Assembly (NCBI RefSeq): GCF_001483745.1
Contig: NZ_LQBL01000011.1
Span: 1-64,000 of the forward strand
DNA: 64,000 nt
Direction: 5' to 3'
Origin: Serinicoccus chungangensis
Lineage (GTDB): Bacteria > Actinomycetota > Actinomycetes > Actinomycetales > Dermatophilaceae
The first letter of the stretch is position 1. Each line of letters opens with the position of its first letter. This document shows positions 9,210 to 16,946 of the stretch, in pieces. Position numbers and translations under genes: made by a program. The notes under the pieces are model-generated. The model did no database searches, had not been told where the DNA came from, and saw only the letters and a list, made by a program, of their open reading frames with translations.

Positions 9210-9642
9210 CCACCCGCCGGGCACGAGGCTGAGCGACCGTCGGACTCGGTCGCGACTCCACCGACGCACCTTCGCCCACCCGGGACGCGTGGTCTGCTCG
9301 TGACGTTCGACCCGTCAACGGCCCGATTGCCTCGCAAGCGATGTCCTGAGTTCCGCGGAGGCCTCCCCGCAGGAGGGCTGAAACCGCCCCGACTGTTGTG
9401 TGTGTGGGTTCGTAGCCCCTACAGGGCCACGAAAGCACACGGGTCCGGATTCTCGGACGCGTACCGAGCGCTAACAAGCGCAGGCGGTGTCACTATCGAT
9501 GGACGGGTCGTGGCGTGAGGTCGGACCGTGGCCGACGGTGACTGGCTCGTGGTGCGTCAGCCGCGCGAGCGCCGCAGACCGTGGAGCGACGTCGCGGCGA
9601 GCGCTGAGCGGCGCGGCCTCCGGCCGCGCGCAGGGCTGGCGC
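9210..9642. other. 433-bp gap with lower G+C and no recognised gene
   Basis: The middle (about 9290-9510) is clearly richer in A+T than its surroundings. Short frames on both strands lack family resemblance. A TGTGTGTGTG run and a GGTTCGTAGCCC stretch drew attention as a possible tRNA 3' part, but no acceptor stem or anticodon arm pairs with it. It may be a decayed gene or a small-RNA locus; I cannot decide. It separates convergent genes. Confidence 0.4.
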
Positions 9643-10440
9643 TCAGGCCGGGGTGAAGCCGAAGCCGGTGACGGTGACCTCGAACGGCGCCGCCTGACTC
9701 TCGTCGTCCTCGTTGGCGTCGGTCACCCACAGGTTGAGGTGGACGCGCTCGGCGGCCGGGACCGGCAGGGCCGAGCTGTCGACGCGGGAGGAGGCGATGA
9801 GCGTGTCCGCGGCGGTCGCACCGGCATACGTCGCGAACGACACGGTGCCCGGCCCCCACGTCATCGTCGTGCGGAACACCCGCAGACCGCGGGGGAGGGA
9901 CTCGTTGTGGCTGAGCACGTTGGTGGGCCCGGGCAGCCAGTACCCGGCGGTGAGGCGCGGAGCGATGCCGGGCACGCCCCAGGCCGAGATCTCGCCGGCG
10001 TCGATCTCGTTGTGGCTGGCGTCCCAGGGCTGGGTCGAGTCGTAGGTGAACAGGTTGCCCCAGACCACCGACTGCGAGACCACGTCGACGTCGGCCCGGA
10101 AGTCGAGCGCATAGCTGCCGTAGCCCCAGCCGGCGCGCGTCGACAGCAGCTCCGCGGCCACGGGCGACCCGCCCGGGTTCGTCAGGCGCAGCGTCACCGT
10201 CCCGTCGGCGTTCTGGACGACGTTGTCCCCCGACCACTGGCCGTTGTAGTGGGGTGCGCCGGGCCAGGTACGCCGCAGCCAGTTGACCCCGGCGAACGAG
10301 AGGTCACCCGCCGGGCCGGGGTCGGTCGGGGTGGGCGTGGGGGAGGGCTTGGTGCCGCCGTGCCCGTTGCGGTGGTGCGCGGGAAGGATCATCGGTGCCA
10401 GGCCGGCGGCTCGCAGCAGCACACGGCGGGAGGGTGGCAT
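9643..10440 (-). CDS. Secreted GH16-like glycoside hydrolase
   Basis: A 265-residue exported protein. The N-terminus SRRVLLRAAGLAPMIL resembles a Tat signal (twin Arg plus hydrophobic stretch), followed by a Thr/Pro-rich linker. The rest is a jelly-roll lectin/glucanase-type domain with NEIDAGEISAW; Glu145, Asp147 and Glu150 fit the ExDxxE catalytic pattern of glycoside hydrolase family 16. Paired aromatic residues (WGNLFTYD, GYWLPGP, TMTWGPG) support a carbohydrate cleft. It may cut beta-1,3- or beta-1,3/1,4-glucans outside the cell. The ATG at 10440 is chosen because it starts exactly at the signal peptide. The gene stands alone, with a 324-bp upstream region shared with the divergent hydrolase. 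Confidence 0.75.
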   Translation of the reverse strand: MPPSRRVLLRAAGLAPMILPAHHRNGHGGTKPSPTPTPTDPGPAGDLSFAGVNWLRRTWPGAPHYNGQWSGDNVVQNADGTVTLRLTNPGGSPVAAELLSTRAGWGYGSYALDFRADVDVVSQSVVWGNLFTYDSTQPWDASHNEIDAGEISAWGVPGIAPRLTAGYWLPGPTNVLSHNESLPRGLRVFRTTMTWGPGTVSFATYAGATAADTLIASSRVDSSALPVPAAERVHLNLWVTDANEDDESQAAPFEVTVTGFGFTPA

Positions 10441-10764
10441 CTCATACTCATCTCTGCCCTGCGGTGGGACCCCGGCTCGGGGGTGGCGGCACACCGACCC
10501 GGCAGGGAGCAGCAGAGGCGACCGCACGACGACCAGTCGAGTGTTCCGCCTCTCGCCGGTGCGGGCAAGAAGTTGACGGCTAAAGGTTGTGCAAAGAATT
10601 TCGGACCTCAACTTCCGCATCGCCATGGTGGACAGCCCGACCCAGGAGCGCACGAGGCGACGGACCGGGTCCGGACGCTCGTGGTGGGTGGTCCGCAGCG
10701 GCTCGACGGCGGGTGAGGCGGGCCCGGGCCTCGGCCGACCCGGCCTGCAGGCGATCATGGGCCC
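10441..10764. other. 324-bp divergent promoter region
   Basis: This spacer separates the GH16-like gene from the alpha/beta hydrolase. An A+T-rich island near 10570-10605 contains TTGACGG on the plus strand and TTGCAC on the minus strand, both plausible -35 elements. I could not fix matching -10 boxes. No open frame here looks real. Confidence 0.35.
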
Positions 10765-11652
10765 ATGCCTCAGACGTCCCGCCGCCGGCGGCTGCTCCGC
10801 CGGCTCCTGCGCGTGGGGGTCGTGCTCCTCGCCGTCGTGGCGGTGACGCTCGTGGCGGTCTGGGGTCTGCAGCGGTACGTCATCTACTTCCCGGACCGGT
10901 CGCCGGTGCCGCCGGCCGCCGAGGTGCTGCCCGGGGCTCGCGACGTCACCGCGGTGACCTCCGACGGGCTGGAGCTCGGGGCCTGGCTGGTGCCGGCCGA
11001 GGCGTCGGCGGACCGTGACCTGGCGGTCCTCTTCGCCCACGGCAACGGCGGCAACCGGGAGGGTCGGGCCGACGTCGGCCGACGGCTCAGCGAGCGCGGC
11101 TTCACCGTGCTGCTCATGGACTACCGCGGCTACGGAGGCAACCCGGGCACCCCGTCGGAGGAGGGTCTGGCGCAGGACGCGCTCGCCATGTCCGACCTGC
11201 TGGAGCGCGAGGGCTTCCCCCCGGACCGGGTGGTCTACGTCGGCGAGTCCCTCGGCACCGGGGTGGTGGCGCGGCTGGCGGAGGAGCGACCACCGCGCGC
11301 CATGCTGCTGCGCTCACCCTTCACCGACCTGGTCGACGTCGGGCGCGCGCAGTACCCGATCCTGCCGGTGGGGGCGCTGCTCCGGGACCGCTTCGACGTG
11401 CTCTCCCGTATCACCGAGACGACGGTCCCCGTCACCGTCGTCCGTGCCGAGGAGGACTTCATCGTGCCCAGCGAGCTGAGCGCCCGCGTGGCCGCGGCAG
11501 CCCCCACCCTCGTCGAGGAGGTCGTCCTCCCCGGCGTCGGTCACAACGACCCGGCGATGACAGGTCCCCCGCTGGTGGACGCGGTCGTCCGACTCGTGGA
11601 GGCGACCCAGCGGGACGGGCGGGTCGGCGTGTCCGGCCGGGGTCGCCCCTAG
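10765..11652 (+). CDS. Membrane-anchored alpha/beta hydrolase (BEM46/ABHD13-like)
   Basis: A 295-residue serine hydrolase. An N-terminal membrane anchor spans about residues 14-36, followed by the oxyanion segment FAHGNGGN (90-97), nucleophile elbow GESLGTG with Ser162, acid Asp231 in AEEDFIVP and His260 in GVGHND. The order and the YVIYFPDRSP segment after the anchor resemble BEM46/ABHD13 proteins, which act on acyl or thioester substrates at the membrane; the actual substrate is unknown. The catalytic domain is probably cytoplasmic or external depending on anchor topology, which the Arg-rich N-terminus suggests is N-in. Its stop codon overlaps the -10 box of the following transcript. Confidence 0.85.
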   Translation: MPQTSRRRRLLRRLLRVGVVLLAVVAVTLVAVWGLQRYVIYFPDRSPVPPAAEVLPGARDVTAVTSDGLELGAWLVPAEASADRDLAVLFAHGNGGNREGRADVGRRLSERGFTVLLMDYRGYGGNPGTPSEEGLAQDALAMSDLLEREGFPPDRVVYVGESLGTGVVARLAEERPPRAMLLRSPFTDLVDVGRAQYPILPVGALLRDRFDVLSRITETTVPVTVVRAEEDFIVPSELSARVAAAAPTLVEEVVLPGVGHNDPAMTGPPLVDAVVRLVEATQRDGRVGVSGRGRP

Positions 11653-11655
11653 TCT
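11650..11655 (+). promoter_or_regulatory. -10 box overlapping the upstream stop codon
   Basis: TAGTCT starts with the TAG stop of the hydrolase and ends 6 nt before the ATG of a five-codon mini-ORF at 11662. Confidence 0.45.
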
Positions 11656-11661
11656 GGCCTC

Positions 11662-11679
11662 ATGGGACGTGCCGCATGA
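11662..11679 (+). CDS. Five-codon leaderless mini-ORF (MGRAA) coupled to the next gene
   Basis: ATG GGA CGT GCC GCA TGA begins 6 nt after a -10 box and ends in an ATGA overlap with the start of the next gene at 11676. The arrangement would let ribosomes load on a leaderless start and reinitiate into the membrane protein gene, which itself has no ribosome-binding site. No function for the peptide is implied. Confidence 0.4.
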   Translation: MGRAA

Positions 11680-12068
11680 CCTGGACCCGTCACCGGCCCA
11701 AGGCGCTGTCCTGGGCGCTGCTGCTCGCCTTCGTCCTCGTCGTCGGCTTCACCATCGCCCGTTATGCCGGGGGAGACCTGGCCGTGGGGGACGACCTGCT
11801 CGGGCTCGTCGTGCGCCTGGCGGTGCTCGTGCTCATCGTGCTGGCCTACCTGCGCACCGGCGGGAGCACCCAGGCGTCGAGGGAGGGGCTCGTCGTGCAC
11901 AACGGGCTGCGCGCCACCCAGGTGCCGGCCGCGGTGATCAAGACCATCCAGGAGGACCCTCGCCGGGGTGGTGTCGTCGCGCTGCTCACGACCGGTCAGG
12001 CCGTCGAGCTCCCGGGGGTGCCGATCACGGACGTGCGTCAGGTGCGGCGCTCGCTGAAGGGTCGCTGA
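11676..12068 (+). CDS. Small membrane protein with two TM helices and a PH-like tail
   Basis: A 130-residue protein with two hydrophobic helices (about residues 12-30 and 42-60) followed by a soluble domain reading REGLVVHNGLRATQVPAAVIKTI and GVPITDVRQVRRSLKGR. This resembles the short bacterial PH domain of actinobacterial membrane proteins. A similar architecture recurs at 12710-13144, so the two may be distant paralogues. The role is unknown. Translation probably depends on the overlapping mini-ORF, because no ribosome-binding site precedes the ATG. Confidence 0.7.
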   Translation: MTWTRHRPKALSWALLLAFVLVVGFTIARYAGGDLAVGDDLLGLVVRLAVLVLIVLAYLRTGGSTQASREGLVVHNGLRATQVPAAVIKTIQEDPRRGGVVALLTTGQAVELPGVPITDVRQVRRSLKGR

Positions 12069-12153
12069 GGCATACCCGGGGTCGTTCACGCTGCGCGCCA
12101 CGCGACGGTGACCCACGATGAAGACCCAGCCCCCTGACACACCGAGGAGACAC

Positions 12154-12378
12154 ATGCTCACCACACTCTCGTCCTACGGGCTGCGGTCCGACCACTGCTA
12201 CGCGGCCGGGTTCGCCTCGATCGGACTGTCCTTCGTGAGTCACTTCGTCTCGCGGGGCAAGAAGGACGACAGCAAGGCCCAGGCCGACCGCTGGGGGCTG
12301 TTCGTCGGTGAGTGGGCGCCGACGTTCTTCGCGCTCGGCGTGGCGCTCAAGCTCGAGGAGTCCACGACCGTCCTCTGA
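12154..12378 (+). CDS. Small hypothetical membrane protein
   Basis: A 74-residue protein beginning MLTTLSSYGL, with two moderately hydrophobic stretches (YAAGFASIGLSFVSHFV and EWAPTFFALGVALKL) separated by a charged KKDDSKAQADRWG loop. It looks like a two-helix membrane protein. I do not recognise a named family. The ATG at 12154 is preferred over one 36 bases upstream because GAGGAGA lies 5-11 bases before it. It shares orientation with its neighbours, with gaps of 72-86 bp. Confidence 0.6.
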   Translation: MLTTLSSYGLRSDHCYAAGFASIGLSFVSHFVSRGKKDDSKAQADRWGLFVGEWAPTFFALGVALKLEESTTVL

Positions 12379-12450
12379 GGACACCCCTTTCGCCGGCTGC
12401 CGCCCGACGGGGGTGGTGGCCGGCGTCGACGACGCAGGAGAGGAGCAGGT

Positions 12451-12663
12451 ATGGCGATCCGCACCGGCACGAAGGTCCGCTGGAAGTGGGGCGACGACTA
12501 CGCCGAGGGCAAGGTCACCGAGGTCCACCACGACACGGTCGAGCGCCAGAGCAAGGGCAACACCATCAAGCGCAAGGGCAGTGACGACGACCCTGCCTAC
12601 GTCATCGAGCAGGAGGACGGCACCACCGTGCTCAAGCTCAGCAGCGAGGTCGAGCGCGCCTGA
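12451..12663 (+). CDS. DUF2945/hypervirulence-associated TUDOR-domain protein
   Basis: A 70-residue protein that is essentially one small beta-barrel: TGTKVRWKWGDDYAEGKVTEV, then TIKRKGSDDDPAYVIEQEDG and VLKLSSEVE. This is the HVA1/DUF2945 Tudor-like family, often found as stand-alone small proteins; the function is unknown. The ATG follows an excellent GGAGAGGAGCAGGT ribosome-binding site. Full length for the family. Confidence 0.85.
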   Translation: MAIRTGTKVRWKWGDDYAEGKVTEVHHDTVERQSKGNTIKRKGSDDDPAYVIEQEDGTTVLKLSSEVERA

Positions 12664-12697
12664 GCGCGGTCGGGGCGACGGGGCGGGCGCAGGTTCC

Positions 12698-12703
12698 TAC
12701 CCT
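12698..12703 (+). promoter_or_regulatory. -10 box for leaderless gene 12710
   Basis: TACCCT ends 6 nt before the GTG at 12710. Confidence 0.45.
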
Positions 12704-12709
12704 GGGGGC

Positions 12710-13144
12710 GTGAGCGCACCGGACCCGTCCAGCGAGTGGCTGGTGCAGCCCCGCTGGTTGCCGACGCTGCGCGCGGCGATCGGCGGCGCGGTCATCGTCA
12801 GCGCCGTGACCGCGCTGGCGCTGGCCTACCCCTGGCGAGGGCTCGAGATCGCCCTCGTCGGCCTGTGGGGCGGGTATGGCGCGTTCCTGGTCTGGGCCAG
12901 CCGCCGGGAGCGCAGCGGCACGCGGCTCGAGGACGACGCCGTCGTCGTCACCTCGGGCGGGCGGACGACCCGCCTCACCCGCGCCGACATCCTCGACCTG
13001 CGCACGGACCAGCCCGGGAGGAGGGCCTGGCGGGTGCAGGCGGTCCGCCGCGACGGCCGGGTCATCACCCTGCTCGCCGTCCCGCCCGCCGAGCTCGAGC
13101 GGCTGCGAGCGTGGCACGTCGGCGGTCCGACGGGAGGCTCCTGA
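12710..13144 (+). CDS. Membrane protein with PH-like domain
   Basis: A 144-residue protein with two TM helices (about residues 22-41 and 46-62, the latter ending GGYGAFLVWASRR) and a C-terminal beta-rich segment (GTRLEDDAVVVTSGG ... LTRADILDLRTDQPGRRAWRVQAV ... ITLLAVPPAELERLRAW). That layout is the actinobacterial DUF2581/PH-domain type. The start is a GTG placed 6 nt after TACCCT, with no ribosome-binding site, suggesting a leaderless mRNA. The gene is convergent with the sortase gene; a hairpin-bearing repeat and a 19-bp tandem repeat lie between them. Confidence 0.75.
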   Translation: MSAPDPSSEWLVQPRWLPTLRAAIGGAVIVSAVTALALAYPWRGLEIALVGLWGGYGAFLVWASRRERSGTRLEDDAVVVTSGGRTTRLTRADILDLRTDQPGRRAWRVQAVRRDGRVITLLAVPPAELERLRAWHVGGPTGGS

Positions 13145-13231
13145 GCGGGAGGTCGGCGGCGGCCAGGCGGTGGGCGGCAGCGGCGGCGGGCGGCGGCTGT
13201 CTGCCCTGCGTCCTCGGCCCGAGGCCACCCG

Positions 13232-13292
13232 TCTGTCAGCCGGTATGCCGTCTGGCAGCCAGCTGGTCATCTGACAGCCTCCTCCTCGAGGC
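13232..13292. repeat. Dispersed hairpin repeat, copy 1 (convergent junction)
   Basis: Bases 13264-13284 are identical, in inverse orientation, to 49019-49039. An inner AGCCTC...GAGGCT pair can form a hairpin. Both copies lie between convergent genes, which fits a bidirectional terminator, but no U-tract is visible. One copy of the GGTATGCC octamer is included. Confidence 0.6.
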
Positions 13293-13312
13293 TCATGGTT
13301 GACGTGGCGGCT

Positions 13313-13386
13313 ATTGGTCCACCAGGCGGCTGCTGGTCCACCAGGCGGCTGCTGGTCCACCAGGCGGCTGGTGTCGACCAGGCGGC
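13313..13386. repeat. 19-bp tandem repeat, about 4 copies
   Basis: The unit GGTCCACCAGGCGGCTGCT starts at 13316, 13335 and 13354, with a diverged fourth copy near 13373. It is intergenic, 42 bp from the sortase stop codon. Not seen elsewhere in the window. Confidence 0.85.
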
Positions 13387-13427
13387 GTCACGTGATCTCC
13401 TGCGCCGCGCGGGGAAGGTCACCGGTG

Positions 13428-14219
13428 TCAGGTCGTCCGGGTGGCCTGGACCACCCAGTTGTTGAGGCTGTGCCCGGTGACGTCCAGGCCCTGGGCCAGG
13501 TCGCAGGAGAACAGCGAGACCGCGCGGCCCGGCTCGTCCAGGCTCCACACCCAGGCGTAGTCCGTGGCGGCCTTCTCGGTCACCTCGTTCTTCGGCACGG
13601 ACCGAGCGTCCGCGTCGACGCCGAAGCTCGCCTCCTGGCCGTCCGCGTAGCGGATGACGACGACGTCCCCGGCCCGGACCTCGCCGAGGCGGTGGAAGAC
13701 GTCCCGGACCCCGTCATAGCTGGTATGCCCCGCCAGCACCCCGGGGTAGGCGGACAGGTCGCCGGGCACCGTCGACCACTGGGGCGGGCCGTACCAGCCC
13801 ACCACCCCCGGAGGCGGGTTCAGCTCGTCGCGGTCGTTGAGCTGGGTGAGCGCCACGGGGGCGTCGACGAGCACCTCCTCGCCCCGGGTGATGGTCACGT
13901 GGACGGGTCCGGCCTGCGGGTCGGCCGTCATCCCGGCCGACGCCGGGGTGGGTGTCGTGGTCGGCGTGGCGGCGGGCGCCTGCGGCGGAGACGTGCGGGT
14001 CGCGGCGTCCGGCGTCGGGGTCGACCGCGCCGGGCCGGTCACCTCCGCGACGTCCGGTGCGGAGGTCACCGCGGGCGGGGCGCCCGTGTCCGGACCGGCG
14101 GCCGTCGGCGCACCCCGCCACCCCCAAACGGTCACCAGGACGCCGACCAGCACCAGCGACAGCAGCGCCAGGGTGACGGCCCGGCGCGCCGGGCGGGGGC
14201 GGTCGTCCGTGCCGGTCAC
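13428..14219 (-). CDS. Class F-like sortase
   Basis: A 263-residue membrane-anchored transpeptidase homologue: a short cytoplasmic Arg-rich tail, one TM helix (about 14-34), a Thr/Pro/Ala linker to about residue 105 and a sortase domain. His165 (AGHTSYDG) and Cys239 (SLFSCD) fit the catalytic pair. The residue in the position of the catalytic Arg of class F enzymes (the YRDN region) reads SLNN, and the only later Arg is residue 261, so activity needs checking. The GTG start overlaps the TGA of the surface protein gene by four bases (GTGA), so the enzyme and its likely substrate are translationally coupled. Confidence 0.8.
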   Translation of the reverse strand: MTGTDDRPRPARRAVTLALLSLVLVGVLVTVWGWRGAPTAAGPDTGAPPAVTSAPDVAEVTGPARSTPTPDAATRTSPPQAPAATPTTTPTPASAGMTADPQAGPVHVTITRGEEVLVDAPVALTQLNDRDELNPPPGVVGWYGPPQWSTVPGDLSAYPGVLAGHTSYDGVRDVFHRLGEVRAGDVVVIRYADGQEASFGVDADARSVPKNEVTEKAATDYAWVWSLDEPGRAVSLFSCDLAQGLDVTGHSLNNWVVQATRTT

Positions 14220-15217
14220 GCGCCGCGGCGCACCAGGCCGAGCCCGGCCAGGGACAGCAGGGCCAGGCCGAGACCCAGGCCCGTGACCAGCGGGGCGGCG
14301 CCACCGTCGGTCTGGACCCTGCCGGGGATCTGGTGGCCGCCGTCACCCGGCTGCCCGTCACCCGGCTGCCCGGGGGTCGTGGGCTCACCCGGCTCCGGGG
14401 CGCAGTCCTGCTCGACCTCGACCTCACCCTCGCCGGCGAACAGCCACTCGTCGGTGACGGGCTCGAGGTCCTCGCCGATCCCGGTCGCGCTGACCCAGTA
14501 GATGAGGTCCGCCGAGACCTCCACGGTGGAGGACGCACCGGGGGCGAGGAAGAAGGAGTCCTCGGAGTACTCGTCGTCGGCCCCGTAGTAGACGACGACG
14601 ACCTCCTCGTCCGTGCGGCTGGTGAAGGTCACCGCCCCGCAGGTGACCTCGGCCGAGGTCCACTCCTCCTCGGGGAGGGAGTCGAACTCGTCGCAGTTCT
14701 CGGTCGAGACGCCGGTGGCGGTCAGCGGGCCGTGCAGTAGGGTCTGCTCCGCGGGGGCCGTGCGGTCGTAGACCAGCACCTGGTAGGTCGCGGTCTCACC
14801 CTCCTCGAGCCAGTCGCCCCAGACAGCGGCGAATCCCGCCATGAAGCGCTCGGTCCGCAGCGTCACCCAGCTGCCGTCCACCTCCTCCTGCAGCACGAGG
14901 CGCAGGTCCGTGTCGTCCCCGGCGTACTCGACGTAGACGTTGTAGGAACTGTCCCAGCACTCGGGGCCGACGTACTCGACGACGAAGTCCTCGGCCGGCA
15001 GGGCCTGCACCACCGCGTCCTCGGGGGTCTGCTCGTCCGCCGGGGTCTCGGTGTCCTCGTCCTCGGCCGGGGCGGGCTCGGCGGTCTGCGAGGCGTCGTC
15101 CTCCAGCGCCGAGGCGGCCGGGACCACGAGGAGCGAGGCGAGGACGAGCGCCAGGGCGGCGAGCAGGACGGTGAGGAGCTGGACGGGGGGCCGCAGGGTG
15201 GGGCGGGGTAGGGACAT
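14216..15217 (-). CDS. Exported acidic surface protein with C-terminal membrane anchor; probable sortase substrate
   Basis: A 333-residue secreted protein: a Sec signal peptide (hydrophobic core about residues 14-38, cleavage near ASA), a Glu/Asp/Pro-rich segment, two tandem domains each with a Cys pair (PECWDSSYNVYVEY ... and TCGAVTFTSRTDEEVVVVYYG ...), a Gly/Pro/Gln linker and a C-terminal hydrophobic helix ending VRRGA. Just before the helix is RVQTDGG in place of LPXTG, so any sorting signal is non-canonical. The coupled downstream sortase makes it the natural client. The ATG at 15217 is chosen for its GGAG 8 bases upstream and immediate signal peptide; an in-frame ATG ten codons earlier is an alternative. 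Confidence 0.8.
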   Translation of the reverse strand: MSLPRPTLRPPVQLLTVLLAALALVLASLLVVPAASALEDDASQTAEPAPAEDEDTETPADEQTPEDAVVQALPAEDFVVEYVGPECWDSSYNVYVEYAGDDTDLRLVLQEEVDGSWVTLRTERFMAGFAAVWGDWLEEGETATYQVLVYDRTAPAEQTLLHGPLTATGVSTENCDEFDSLPEEEWTSAEVTCGAVTFTSRTDEEVVVVYYGADDEYSEDSFFLAPGASSTVEVSADLIYWVSATGIGEDLEPVTDEWLFAGEGEVEVEQDCAPEPGEPTTPGQPGDGQPGDGGHQIPGRVQTDGGAAPLVTGLGLGLALLSLAGLGLVRRGA

Positions 15218-15340
15218 GTGCGTCTCCGGGGTCTGTGCGAGGTGCATCCGCGGCCGCTGAGGCCGGTCGGAGCGGCGCCCCGTCGACGGAATGCTAGGTC
15301 ACCAGCGGGCACCTGGACAGAGGACGAGGCAGAGCGCCGT

Positions 15341-15356
15341 TGTGATCTGCGTCACG
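15341..15356. promoter_or_regulatory. CRP/GlxR-like operator
   Basis: TGTGATCTGCGTCACG matches TGTGA-N6-TCAC(A), the binding pattern of CRP-family regulators. It sits in the 307-bp gap between the divergent surface-protein gene and the M20 gene, about 120 bp from the former start and 170 bp from the latter, and could act on either. Confidence 0.5.
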
Positions 15357-15511
15357 TGCTGCTGCCGGTGTCGTCGCAGGTCACGGGCTTCCACCGGGGC
15401 ACGGCGGCCGGTGTCCGCCCGTTACCGACCGGGGAGCCGGCGACGACACCCAAGCGTGCCGCCGGTCGCGCCCATGGCCGTCGTCCGCCTCGACAGCGCT
15501 TTCAACCTGAG

Positions 15512-15517
15512 TAGTGT
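15512..15517 (+). promoter_or_regulatory. -10 box for leaderless M20 gene
   Basis: TAGTGT ends 7 nt before the ATG at 15525. Confidence 0.45.
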
Positions 15518-15524
15518 GCTGCAG

Positions 15525-16874
15525 ATGCAGCCTGACGCACCTCGCATCTCGACCGCCTTCCTCGACGAGCTCGAGCGGCAGACCCGCGCCACCGTCGCCG
15601 CGGCCGACCCGCCCGACAGCCCCTTCGCCGGAGCGCCGCAGGAGGATATCGAGCACCTGAGCGCCCTGGTCGAGGAGGGCACCGAGGACCTCAAGGCGGT
15701 CGTGCGGCAGCTGCACGCCGACCCCGAGCTGGCCTACGAGGAGCACCGCTCGGCCGCCCTGCTCGCCGACCTCGTCACCCGGCGCACCGGCATACCCGTC
15801 GAGGTCGGGGCCCACGGTGTCGACACCGCGCTGCGCGCCGAGGTCGCCACCCCCGGGTTCGACCCCGACCGGCACCGGACGGTGGCCGTGCTGAGCGAGT
15901 ACGACGCGCTGCCCGGCCTCGGCCACGCCTGCGGCCACAACGTCATCGCCGCCACCGGGGTCGGGGCGTTCATCGCGCTGGCGCGGTTGGTCGCCGAGGC
16001 CGGCAGCGAGGTGCAGGGCCGGGTCGTCTTCCTCGGCACCCCCGCCGAGGAGGGGCACACCGGCAAGGAGGTCATGGCCCGCGGCGGCGCCTGGGAAGGG
16101 CTCGACGCCGCCTGTATGACGCACCCGTTCGGCTACGACGTGGTCGACACCCTCTTCCTGGGCCGTCGGCTGCTGCGGGCCACCTTCACCGGTCACCCCG
16201 CGCACGCCTCCGCCCAGCCGTTCCAGGGCCGCAACGCCCTCGACGCCGCCGCGCTGGCCTACCAGGGGATCGGGCTGCTCCGCCAGCAGATGCCGCCCTC
16301 GGACCGCGTGCACGCCGTCATCACCGAGGGCGGCACGCGCCCCTCGATCATCACCGGCTCGGCCACCCTGCAGCTCTACGTGCGCTCGGCCTACCCGCAG
16401 ACCCTCGTCGACCTGTCCGGCCGCGTCGAACGGGTCATGCAGGGCGCCGCGACGATGACCGACACCGCGGTCGAGCTGGAGTGGGACCACTACCCGCCCT
16501 CGCTGCCCATCCGCGGCAACGCCGCCCTGGGCGGGCGCTGGGTGCGCAGCCTGGGGGAGCGGGGCCGGCAGGTGCTCCCGGCCGGGACGGTTCCCGACGT
16601 CCTCGCCGGGTCCACCGACTTCGGCAACGTGAGCGTCCGGGTGCCCGGCATCCACCCGATGATCGCCATCGCCGGTCCGGACGTCGCGCTGCACACCGAG
16701 GAGTTCGCCGCGGCCGCCGCGACCGAGGCGGCCGAGCGGGCCGCCGTCGACGGCGCGGTCGGGCTGGCCCACACGGCGTGGGACTTCCTCGCCGACGACG
16801 AGCTGGCACGTGCGGCGCGCGAGGAGTTCGAGGCCGCGGGCGGGGCCCTCGACCCCGCCACCTACTTCGACTGA
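15525..16874 (+). CDS. M20 family amidohydrolase (AbgB/p-aminobenzoyl-glutamate hydrolase-like)
   Basis: A 449-residue zinc peptidase/amidohydrolase. Residues YDALPGLGHACGHNVIAATG give the HxCGHN metal motif, FLGTPAEEGHTGK the second metal-binding Glu pair, and SARQ-like dimerisation segments follow; EFDP-type PELAYEEHRSA occurs near the start, as in the AbgB/HipO subgroup. It probably hydrolyses an N-acyl amino acid or p-aminobenzoyl-glutamate. The next gene encodes an AbgT transporter, matching the E. coli abgABT logic of importing and cleaving folate breakdown products. The start at 15525 is chosen for its -10 box 7 nt upstream; an ATG at 15474 is the alternative. The 72-bp gap to abgT suggests one transcript. 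Confidence 0.85.
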   Translation: MQPDAPRISTAFLDELERQTRATVAAADPPDSPFAGAPQEDIEHLSALVEEGTEDLKAVVRQLHADPELAYEEHRSAALLADLVTRRTGIPVEVGAHGVDTALRAEVATPGFDPDRHRTVAVLSEYDALPGLGHACGHNVIAATGVGAFIALARLVAEAGSEVQGRVVFLGTPAEEGHTGKEVMARGGAWEGLDAACMTHPFGYDVVDTLFLGRRLLRATFTGHPAHASAQPFQGRNALDAAALAYQGIGLLRQQMPPSDRVHAVITEGGTRPSIITGSATLQLYVRSAYPQTLVDLSGRVERVMQGAATMTDTAVELEWDHYPPSLPIRGNAALGGRWVRSLGERGRQVLPAGTVPDVLAGSTDFGNVSVRVPGIHPMIAIAGPDVALHTEEFAAAAATEAAERAAVDGAVGLAHTAWDFLADDELARAAREEFEAAGGALDPATYFD

Positions 16875-16946
16875 GCGGCGCCCGCCCGGGCACCACTTGA
16901 CCGAGCGGCGTCCGCCGCCCGGCCCACGTCATACCGGAGGGACGCC

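Noticed and set aside
9300-9480. Possible tRNA or tRNA remnant around GGTTCGTAGCCC
   Set aside because: No 7-bp acceptor stem, D arm or anticodon arm could be paired around it.
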